20,181 nucleotides of DNA. Origin: Nitrospinota bacterium (GTDB taxonomy: Bacteria > Nitrospinota_A > JADGAW01). The DNA lies in contig JADGAW010000016.1 in assembly GCA_015231815.1 (NCBI GenBank), positions 1-20,181 on the forward strand. Reading direction: 5' to 3'. How positions within the stretch are numbered: position 1 is the first letter of the stretch; every line of letters begins with the position of its first letter. This document shows, piece after piece, positions 13,949-20,181 of the stretch. The notes under the pieces were generated by a model. That model did not search any database and was not told the origin of the DNA. It saw only the letters and a list, made by a program, of their open reading frames with translations. The position numbers and the translations under genes were made by a program.

Positions 13949-16573
13949 ATGAATAAACCTATGAAAACTTCAGAGGATATAAGAAAGTCATTTATATCTT
14001 TTTTTGAGAGTAAAGGACATAAAAAATATCCATCTTCTTCACTTATTCCAGAAAATGATAAATCCATCTTATTCACCAACGCTGGGATGGTTCAATTTAA
14101 AAGGGTATTTCAAGGTGAAATAAGTAATAAGGATAAACGTGCTATTTCTATTCAAAAATGCATGAGAGCTGGGGGAAAGCATAATGATCTGGAAAATGTT
14201 GGGTTTACGGCAAGACATCATACATTTTTTGAAATGTTAGGAAACTTTTCCTTCGGTGATTATTTTAAAAAAGAAGCAATTCAATTTGCCTGGGAATATT
14301 TAACACAGGTCATTAGCCTTGACAAAAATAAGCTCTATGTATCAGTATATAAAGACGATCATGATGCCTATGAAATATGGAACAAAGATATTGGAATAGA
14401 AAAAGAAAGAATCTTCCTCATGGGGGAAAAAGATAATTTTTGGTCAATGGGAGATACTGGACCTTGCGGTCCATGTAGTGAGATATTTATTGACCGTGGG
14501 AAAGAACATGGCTGTGAAAATTCTTCTTGCAGTGTTGGGTGTGATTGTGATCGATTTCTTGAAATTTGGAATCTTGTCTTTATGGAATTTGATAGGCAAC
14601 CAAACGGCGAGATGTTAAAGCTACCAAAACAGTCAATTGACACAGGTATGGGACTGGAAAGGTTATTGTCCATACTTAACAATGCAGATTCCAACTATGA
14701 TACTGACTTATTTCTTCCTATTATTAATTTCATTTCATCTCTTTCAGGCATATCCTATAAACCAGGAACTGAAGCATCACCCTGCTTTAGGGTTATAGCT
14801 GATCACTCACGGGCAACTCTTTTTCTTCTTTATGAAAATGTTATTCCTTCAAATGAAGGTTCGGGTTATGTTCTGAGAAGAATTATACGAAGAGCATTAC
14901 GATATGGAGGAAAACTCGGTTTTGAAGAACCATTCTTTTATAAAGTTATTGAAAAAGCTGCAGAGGTTTCTTCAGCTTTTTACCCTGAAATTAAGTCTTC
15001 AATTAAGAACTCAATGCAGCTTGTAAAAGAGGAAGAAATAAAATTTCAGGACACATTAAATCGTGGACTTCCTTACTTGTACAAAAAAATAGAAAATCAT
15101 TCAGATGCTCCAATTAAAGGGCATGATATTTTTGTTTTATCAGATACTTATGGTATTCCAACTGATCTAACGGATGAAATACTTCGCGAGCATGAAATTA
15201 CCTATGATATTGAGGAATATAATCAGGCGATGGAAAATCAGAAAAAAATGAGTAGAGAAGCAACCAAAGGGGGAAAAATACCTACTGGAATTATTTCTGA
15301 TACTTCATTAATAAATCAATCAGAATTTTTAGGATACACCCATGACAAAGCTAAAGCAAAAATAACTGCAATAATTGATGATAAAGGAAACCAACATACT
15401 GTTTCAGGAAAAGGAACTTTTTATATAACTCTTGACAATACTGTTTTATATGGAGAATCAGGGGGACAAGTTGGTGACACAGGAATTATAAAATATTCAA
15501 ATAAAACCATTAACGTTCTCAACACACAGAAAGAATCGGGTATTTTTTTACACTTGGTTGAATTAGAAGGTAATGAAGAAATTCAAGTAAATGATACCTG
15601 TGAGGTTGCTTATGATGGAGAACGAAGAAGTAGCATTGCAAGAAACCATTCTGCAACTCACCTTTTACATGCATCATTGAGAAATATTTTGGGAGATCAT
15701 GTAAAACAGGCAGGTTCTCTTGTTGAGGAAAAGCGAGTACGGTTTGATTTCACCCATCATACTGCTTTATCTGAAAGAGAAATCCTTGATATTGAAAAAC
15801 AGGTTAATCGGGAAATTCTTGCAAATAAACAAATTAAAACAGATATTCTCTCATTGGATGAAGCAATATCCAGTGGGGCAACAGCACTCTTTGACGAAAA
15901 ATATCAGGACAAGGTAAGAGTCGTAACTATGGGCGACTTCAGCAAAGAACTTTGCGGAGGAACCCATGTCACTCAAACAGGTGATATTGGTTTAGTGAAA
16001 ATTCTTGCAGAGACCAGTGTATCTGCAGGTGTAAGAAGAATTGAGGCAACAAGTGGCTTAAATATTATTGAGTTATTACAGGATTCAGAAAAAACTCTTG
16101 AGGCTTTAAGAGATTTACTCAAAGCAACAAAGGGCAATGAAAGTGAAAAAGTCTCACAACTTTTGGATGAAACAAAAAAACAAAAAAAAGAAATTGAGAA
16201 ATTAAAGGAACAACTGGCAAGTGGTAGTTCTCAAAATAATGAAATAATTAAAAAAGTTAATGATATCGACGTCATTATTAAAAGGTCTGAGTTTAAAGAT
16301 ACGGGACTTTTAAGAAAAAATATTGATACTATTAAAGAGAACTATCCAAAATCTATATCTCTTGTCTATTATGGCGATGAAGAAAGAATTGTTTTGTTAT
16401 GCGGGGTAACAGATAATCTTACATCACAGTATCAGGCGGGTAAGCTCATTAAGGCGGCATCAAGCTATATATCAGGTAACGGTGGAGGTCGGGCAGACTT
16501 TGCTCAGGGTGGAGGAACTGATATTACAAAGCTTGATGAACTTATTGCAAACTTTCCTGAAAAGTTTCTATAG
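13949..16573 (+). CDS. alaS: Alanyl-tRNA synthetase
   Basis: Charges tRNA-Ala in the cytoplasm. It is 874 aa, the normal full length. The N-terminal class II catalytic domain shows RKSFISFFESKGHKKYPSSSLIP, LFTNAGMVQFK, KCMRAGGKHNDLENVG, RHHTFFEMLGNFSFGDYFK and WSMGDTGPCGPCSEI. A Cys-rich insert (HGCENSSCSVGCDCDRF) occurs in many bacterial AlaRS. The tRNA-recognition part has EGSGYVLRRIIRRALRYGG. The editing domain has the metal site NHSATH (His567, His571) and CGGTH (Cys669, His673), all present, so editing of mischarged Ser and Gly should work. A coiled segment follows, then the C-Ala/DHHA1 domain ending GNGGGRADFAQGGG. The start has a Shine-Dalgarno GAAGGA site, unlike most neighbours. mazG follows after 29 bases. 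Confidence 0.98.
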   Translation: MNKPMKTSEDIRKSFISFFESKGHKKYPSSSLIPENDKSILFTNAGMVQFKRVFQGEISNKDKRAISIQKCMRAGGKHNDLENVGFTARHHTFFEMLGNFSFGDYFKKEAIQFAWEYLTQVISLDKNKLYVSVYKDDHDAYEIWNKDIGIEKERIFLMGEKDNFWSMGDTGPCGPCSEIFIDRGKEHGCENSSCSVGCDCDRFLEIWNLVFMEFDRQPNGEMLKLPKQSIDTGMGLERLLSILNNADSNYDTDLFLPIINFISSLSGISYKPGTEASPCFRVIADHSRATLFLLYENVIPSNEGSGYVLRRIIRRALRYGGKLGFEEPFFYKVIEKAAEVSSAFYPEIKSSIKNSMQLVKEEEIKFQDTLNRGLPYLYKKIENHSDAPIKGHDIFVLSDTYGIPTDLTDEILREHEITYDIEEYNQAMENQKKMSREATKGGKIPTGIISDTSLINQSEFLGYTHDKAKAKITAIIDDKGNQHTVSGKGTFYITLDNTVLYGESGGQVGDTGIIKYSNKTINVLNTQKESGIFLHLVELEGNEEIQVNDTCEVAYDGERRSSIARNHSATHLLHASLRNILGDHVKQAGSLVEEKRVRFDFTHHTALSEREILDIEKQVNREILANKQIKTDILSLDEAISSGATALFDEKYQDKVRVVTMGDFSKELCGGTHVTQTGDIGLVKILAETSVSAGVRRIEATSGLNIIELLQDSEKTLEALRDLLKATKGNESEKVSQLLDETKKQKKEIEKLKEQLASGSSQNNEIIKKVNDIDVIIKRSEFKDTGLLRKNIDTIKENYPKSISLVYYGDEERIVLLCGVTDNLTSQYQAGKLIKAASSYISGNGGGRADFAQGGGTDITKLDELIANFPEKFL

Positions 16574-16602
16574 AACTAACTTTCTCAGCCTCTCTCCTAT
16601 AC

Positions 16603-17400
16603 ATGGAAAATACGTTAAAAGAATTTAAAGAGCTCATCGAAGTTTCTCAACGACTCCTTAATAAAGAGACGGGTTGCCCCTGGGACTTAAAACAAAACCA
16701 TAAAAGCCTGAAATCATGTTTAGTGGAAGAAGCCTATGAAGTAATAGATGCTATCGATAATGAAGATTTTGAGAACCTACAAGAAGAGTTAGGTGATTTG
16801 CTTTATCAAATAATATTTAATGCTCATTTAGCGGAAAATTCCGGTAAATTTAATCTAGATAATACAATTTCAGGTATTAAAAATAAACTTATCCGAAGGC
16901 ATCCCCATATTTTTAGTAATACAAAACTTGAGACGTCTGAAGAAGTGATTAAAAACTGGGAAGCTATAAAGAAAGAAGAAAAGAAGAAAAAAAATAAAGA
17001 TAGTGAACACTTTTATGACAGCCTTCCCCGTGCTTTACCAGCTTTGGAAAAGGCTTACACAATCCAGAAGAAAGCAGGTAAGGTTGGTTTTCAGTGGGAA
17101 AAAATTGATGATGTTATTGATAAACTTCATGAAGAACTTGATGAGCTGAAAGAAGCTGTAAGAGAAAATAACCCGGAACACATAGAGGAAGAAATTGGGG
17201 ATATTCTCTTTGCCGCTGTTAATTCAGCATTACTTTCTGGAACTCACCCCGAAACTGCTCTCAACCATAGTAACAATAAGTTTCTCAGACGTTTTCGTTA
17301 CATTGAAGAACGATTAAAGGAAAAGAATAAATCCTTGACCGACTCTACACTTGAGGAGATGGATATTCTCTGGAACGAAGCTAAGAAAAGGAGTATTTAA
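16603..17400 (+). CDS. mazG: Nucleoside triphosphate pyrophosphohydrolase MazG
   Basis: House-cleaning enzyme that hydrolyses (d)NTPs to the monophosphate and pyrophosphate, 265 aa, the normal two-domain length. The first MazG domain has GCPWDLKQNHKSLKSCLVEEAYEVIDAID (EEAYE at 42-46) and LQEELGDLLYQIIFNAHLAE (EELGD at 61-65), giving the EExxE...ExxD metal-binding pattern. The second domain, usually the active one in E. coli MazG, has KLHEELDELKEAV (about 174-186) and EEEIGDILFAAVNSA (195 onward). The intervening RRHPHIFSN and VIKNWEAIKKEEK segments are typical. It follows alaS by 29 bases and is likely in the same transcript. No Shine-Dalgarno sequence is visible. It converges with mrdA. Confidence 0.95.
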   Translation: MENTLKEFKELIEVSQRLLNKETGCPWDLKQNHKSLKSCLVEEAYEVIDAIDNEDFENLQEELGDLLYQIIFNAHLAENSGKFNLDNTISGIKNKLIRRHPHIFSNTKLETSEEVIKNWEAIKKEEKKKKNKDSEHFYDSLPRALPALEKAYTIQKKAGKVGFQWEKIDDVIDKLHEELDELKEAVRENNPEHIEEEIGDILFAAVNSALLSGTHPETALNHSNNKFLRRFRYIEERLKEKNKSLTDSTLEEMDILWNEAKKRSI

Positions 17401-17430
17401 CATAATGGCTTAAGATAGGCTTATGTTTTT
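17401..17430 (+). terminator. Weak candidate terminator after mazG
   Basis: CATAA (17401-17405) pairs with TTATG (17421-17425) directly after the mazG stop, followed by TTTTT. The stem is short and poor in GC, so this is only a possibility in the 49-base convergent gap. Confidence 0.25.
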
Positions 17431-17449
17431 GCTTAGGTGCTTTTTTCTA

Positions 17450-19249
17450 TTATTCGCCTGAAGCTTTCTTACGTTTATTAATAAAGGCTTCTATTATCTC
17501 TTGCGCTACAGGAGCTGCTGTTGAGCCACCATGTCCGCCATGTTCTACAATAACTGAAACTACAATTTCAGGATCATTAACTGGAGCAAAAGAGGTAAAC
17601 CAGGCATGATCTCTATGGGTATATATTATTTCTTCTAAATCTTTTTGCTCCTCATTCTCTTTCATACCAACAACCTGTGCAGTACCCGTTTTACCTGCAA
17701 CTTGAATTCCTTCAACTCTTGCTCTTCCTCCTGTACCTCCCGGTTCCATAACAACTTGACGCATCGCTTCAACGATAAGGTTAAGATTCCCCTTTTTTAG
17801 CTTAATTCTCGCTTTTTTTGTTGGTTCATTGAGAACAATTTTAGGTGTTACACGATAGCCGCCATTTGCAATAACAGATGTCGCAACAGCAACTTGAAGT
17901 GGTGTTACAAGGTTGAAGCCCTGCCCAATTGAAGCTGAAATTGTTTCACCACCAATCCAAGGTTCTTTTTTTACTCTTTTTTTCCATTTTTGGGTCGGTA
18001 TTAAACCAGATTCTTCATGGGGAAAGTTTATGCCACTTTTCCTTCCAAACCCAAAAAGATTGGCATATTCTGCTATCTTATCAATTCCAAGACTATAGCC
18101 ATTTTTATAGAAGTAAACATCGCAACTTCTCTTTAAAGCGGTTTGAAAATCTACATAACCATGCCCTGTTTTTTTCCAGCATCTATATGTTCTTCTTCCA
18201 AGAGTAAATTTACCGTTACAATATACTTTTTGATTTGGATCCAAAATTTTTTCCTCAAGAATTGCTGCACCCACAACAATTTTATACACGGAACCCGGTG
18301 GATAAAGTCCTTGGATAACTCTGTTATTCAAAGGGTGACTTTTCATATTCAGCAAAGTATTCCATTCCTTGGATGAAATACCTCCAGAAAATTTATTAGG
18401 ATTGTAATTCGGCATGGATAGAAAAGTAAGTATCTCGCCATTTTTGGGGTTCATGGCTACAACTGCCCCTTGTTTTCCCTTCATTGCATTCTCTGCTATT
18501 TTTTGTAAATCCATATCAATAGAAAGCTTGAGGGTTTTTCCTGATTTTGAGGGCATAAGTTTCATAATTGAGAGTTCTCTTCCAGCAGAATCGACTTCAA
18601 TTATTTTTTCTCCTTTAGAACCAAACAGGCTCTTTTCATAAACCCTTTCTACTCCTGATTTTCCAATCTGATCTCCCTTTGTTCGATCTTTGAAAGCGTT
18701 ACTGTTTAGTTCTTTGGGATTTACTTCACCAATATAACCAACTAAATGGGACAAAGAATCCAGATGGGGATAATTTCTTAACGTTTCAAAAGAAATATAT
18801 ACTCCCGGCATATCTATTTTATGTTCTTCAAACCTTGCGACTTCTTTTCTCAGAAGGTTTCTCTTAAGAAGAATCGGAAGATACCGGGGTTTTCCTTTAA
18901 TTCTTTTTCTAAGGTCGTTATAATCGACATCTAATAAAGATGAGAGAATAGTAAACTCTTTCTTTAAATCCTCAGTATCTTCAAGAATTACCATCAGGTT
19001 AAAAGCTGATTTATTATTGGCAATTACTTTTCCGTTTCTATCAATTATTTTCCCTCTATATGAGTCCAAGGTAACATTTCGAAGTCTGTTGTTTTCAGAT
19101 TTTTCCTTTAACTCTTGTCCAATAATTACCTGTAAGTAGAAAAGCCTTACAAAAAACAACATAAAACTAATGGAAATTAATACAATAAAAAAGGTTACCG
19201 TAAACTTAACCTTATCCTCATTAAAGTTACCCTGACGAAAAATATCCAT
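17450..19249 (-). CDS. mrdA: Penicillin-binding protein 2 (peptidoglycan transpeptidase MrdA)
   Basis: Class B transpeptidase that cross-links peptidoglycan during side-wall elongation; 599 aa. One N-terminal membrane helix (about 17-40) anchors a periplasmic enzyme. The pedestal/dimerisation domain includes RNVTLDSYRGKIIDRNGKVIANN and GKSGVERVYEKSLFGSKG. The transpeptidase motifs are all present: the active-site SVYK (Ser320, Lys323) in LYPPGSVYKI, SCD (375-377) and KTG (520-522) in VAGKTGTAQV. The region near 341-363 (YCNGKF...RTYRCWKKTGHG) is typical of PBP2. The ATG at 19249 is preferred to the longer frame from 19282, because it lies 4 bases after the upstream stop with a GGAG site before it. 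Adjacent rodA and mreCD, the usual companions, are not present downstream (mazG converges) or immediately upstream. Confidence 0.95.
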   Translation of the reverse strand: MDIFRQGNFNEDKVKFTVTFFIVLISISFMLFFVRLFYLQVIIGQELKEKSENNRLRNVTLDSYRGKIIDRNGKVIANNKSAFNLMVILEDTEDLKKEFTILSSLLDVDYNDLRKRIKGKPRYLPILLKRNLLRKEVARFEEHKIDMPGVYISFETLRNYPHLDSLSHLVGYIGEVNPKELNSNAFKDRTKGDQIGKSGVERVYEKSLFGSKGEKIIEVDSAGRELSIMKLMPSKSGKTLKLSIDMDLQKIAENAMKGKQGAVVAMNPKNGEILTFLSMPNYNPNKFSGGISSKEWNTLLNMKSHPLNNRVIQGLYPPGSVYKIVVGAAILEEKILDPNQKVYCNGKFTLGRRTYRCWKKTGHGYVDFQTALKRSCDVYFYKNGYSLGIDKIAEYANLFGFGRKSGINFPHEESGLIPTQKWKKRVKKEPWIGGETISASIGQGFNLVTPLQVAVATSVIANGGYRVTPKIVLNEPTKKARIKLKKGNLNLIVEAMRQVVMEPGGTGGRARVEGIQVAGKTGTAQVVGMKENEEQKDLEEIIYTHRDHAWFTSFAPVNDPEIVVSVIVEHGGHGGSTAAPVAQEIIEAFINKRKKASGE

Positions 19250-19253
19250 TTTT

Positions 19254-19883
19254 TTAGATTTTCTCCAACAATTTTGAAACAACTCTGTTTACAGCTTCGG
19301 TTAGAATCTTATCGAACTCTTCCTTGATTTTTTCATCTGAAATAGTAAAACCGACCGGTTTATTTTGCAAGGTTATTCCAGCACTATAAACTTTATTTTC
19401 TCTGGGAACACCAAGGTAGCCGGTAAGCTTTATATTGAACTCACTTGTTACATTAATTCCCGTGGAGTAGGAAAGCATATCGAACTTTTCAATTTTAAGA
19501 GAAATAATGTTTTTATTAAATGTTTTTAGGTTTTGAGTACTAAAATCCCAATAACCTTTTTTCCTGACGTTAAAACCTCTAAGGGCTAAAGCTCTCTCAA
19601 GTCCATGGTCAAAAAGTTTTTCAGGTTTTCCCTCAAGAAAGAAATCATCCTGCATATTGTTTAACAACATCCAATGACCCAGCTTATAGGGTGGAGTATT
19701 AATTTTTTTATTGATCCAGACTGGGCTTACAAAAATATCCCCCCTATTTTTACGCACATAATCAGATGGGTATTCAATATAATTAAGTGCTAAAGAAACA
19801 TTTCTTTCACTCGTGCAGCCTGTAAAGAAAAAACTTAATATTAAAAATGATAAAGCAAAATAAAAATTCTTACCGATATTCAT
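19254..19883 (-). CDS. Lipoprotein of unknown function, upstream of mrdA
   Basis: I do not recognise a family with confidence. If it starts at the ATG at 19883, the protein is about 209 aa. It opens with a lipoprotein signal, MNIGKNFYFALSFLILSF, then FFTGC, where FTGC is the lipobox. The mature part mixes strands and helices, with notable stretches NYIEYPSDYVRKNRGDIFVSPVW, PPYKLGHWMLLNNMQDDFF and a C-terminal helix (EFDKILTEAVNRVVSKLLEKI) like that of small outer-membrane lipoproteins with a YajG/DUF-type fold; this similarity is only an impression. A longer frame from 19931 is rejected because the signal peptide and a strong Shine-Dalgarno site (AAGGAAGGG, about 8 bases before the ATG) support 19883. 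Its stop is 4 bases from the mrdA start, so the two are one operon and it may serve wall growth. Its 5' end overlaps the divergent methyltransferase gene. Confidence 0.78.
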   Translation of the reverse strand: MNIGKNFYFALSFLILSFFFTGCTSERNVSLALNYIEYPSDYVRKNRGDIFVSPVWINKKINTPPYKLGHWMLLNNMQDDFFLEGKPEKLFDHGLERALALRGFNVRKKGYWDFSTQNLKTFNKNIISLKIEKFDMLSYSTGINVTSEFNIKLTGYLGVPRENKVYSAGITLQNKPVGFTISDEKIKEEFDKILTEAVNRVVSKLLEKI

Positions 19884-20181
19884 TAGATCCCTTCCTTCTC
19901 TGTGATTTTTTTTCTCGTTGTTTTGTATCAAAAGAAAACAAAAACTACCGAGTGGCAGACTTTTGTTCTGGTTCCGGTATTATAGCGTTTTTTATAGCAA
20001 AAAAATATCCTGACTTTCTCATAGACGGGGTGGAAATACAGGATGAACTCTATCAATCTTCAATAGAAAACCTTCACATAAATAAGGAGGGGACAGAGGA
20101 GGGTAAAATCCGTTTTATTCATAATGATTTACGAAAGTATAAAAAATTTTTGGAGCATAATGTTTACGATAATATAATTTC
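19847..20181 (+). CDS. TrmN6-like N6-adenine methyltransferase (3' end cut by window edge)
   Basis: N-terminal part (111 codons) of a Rossmann methyltransferase resembling TrmN6/YfiC, which methylates N6 of A37 in tRNA1-Val, or related HemK-like enzymes. The opening SYRYSLDPFLLCDFF (residues 8-22) matches the GYRFSxDxxLLADF entry of this family. It is followed by the SAM loop VADFCSGSGIIAFFIAKKYP, the acidic strand end VEIQDELYQSSIENLHIN, and FIHNDLRKYKKFL, then VYDNII, right before where the NPPY motif should lie beyond the edge. The frame has an upstream stop at 19823, so the ATG at 19847 is the first available start, and homology begins right after it. The gene has no Shine-Dalgarno sequence. 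The 5' 37 bases overlap the lipoprotein gene on the other strand. Confidence 0.75.
   Translation, partial: MIKQNKNSYRYSLDPFLLCDFFSRCFVSKENKNYRVADFCSGSGIIAFFIAKKYPDFLIDGVEIQDELYQSSIENLHINKEGTEEGKIRFIHNDLRKYKKFLEHNVYDNII

Noticed and set aside
19250..19282. Longer start for mrdA overlapping the lipoprotein gene
   Set aside because: The added residues are out of frame with the conserved PBP2 N-terminus, and the GGAG site fits the ATG at 19249.
1..20181. Mobile elements, phage genes, CRISPR arrays or defence systems
   Set aside because: No transposase, integrase, terminal inverted repeats, regularly spaced direct repeats or nuclease/toxin genes are visible; tRNA-Glu is not followed by an attachment-site duplication that I can see.

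Overview
The window is strongly AT-rich, gene-dense chromosomal DNA from a Gram-negative (diderm) bacterium. The evidence for an outer membrane is two SurA/PrsA-type periplasmic foldases, several lipoproteins with a lipobox, a SPOR-domain envelope protein and PBP2. The gene mix (anaerobic-type cobalamin genes, HisZ, Bat-like protein, many TPR and lipoproteins) would fit a deltaproteobacterial or Nitrospinota-like lineage, but this is a weak inference and I cannot name a taxon. I see no IS element, phage gene or CRISPR array, so this looks like core-genome DNA.

Layout. Positions 1-1901 (minus): two overlapping peptidyl-prolyl isomerase genes, a lipoprotein form followed by a secreted form cut by the window edge. 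2041-3129 (plus): a methyltransferase with an N-terminal Trm112-like zinc ribbon. 3123-3725 (minus): a small Bat/DUF4381-like membrane protein. 3826-4890 (plus): a family-4-type glycosyltransferase. 4999-5958 (minus): hisZ. 6142-11727 (plus): a tight cobalamin cluster cbiD-cbiET-cbiL-cbiG, followed 8 bases later by a SPOR-domain membrane protein. 11772-11849: tRNA-Glu(TTC). 12015-12644: a small secreted protein with strongly biased codons, its own promoter, a long leader and the best terminator in the window. 12804-17400 (plus): TPR lipoprotein, alaS, mazG. 17450-19883 (minus): an unknown lipoprotein and mrdA (PBP2). 19847-20181 (plus, cut by the edge): a TrmN6-like methyltransferase whose 5' end overlaps the lipoprotein gene head to head.

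How the genes work together. CbiD, CbiE/CbiT, CbiL and CbiG carry out consecutive or near-consecutive methylation and ring-contraction steps of the corrin ring; the other cbi/cob genes must be elsewhere. The two foldases would help outer-membrane and periplasmic proteins fold. PBP2 and the SPOR protein belong to cell-wall growth and division. AlaS, tRNA-Glu and the methyltransferases are translation or housekeeping functions.

The least explained parts are the 11890-12750 interval (unknown, apparently abundant secreted protein, a perfect Shine-Dalgarno sequence stranded 75 bases from its start codon, and a long imperfect palindrome after the terminator), a possible SD-masking hairpin before alaS, and the head-to-head gene overlap at 19847-19883. 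Many genes here, on both strands, lack a recognisable Shine-Dalgarno sequence while a minority have a clear one.
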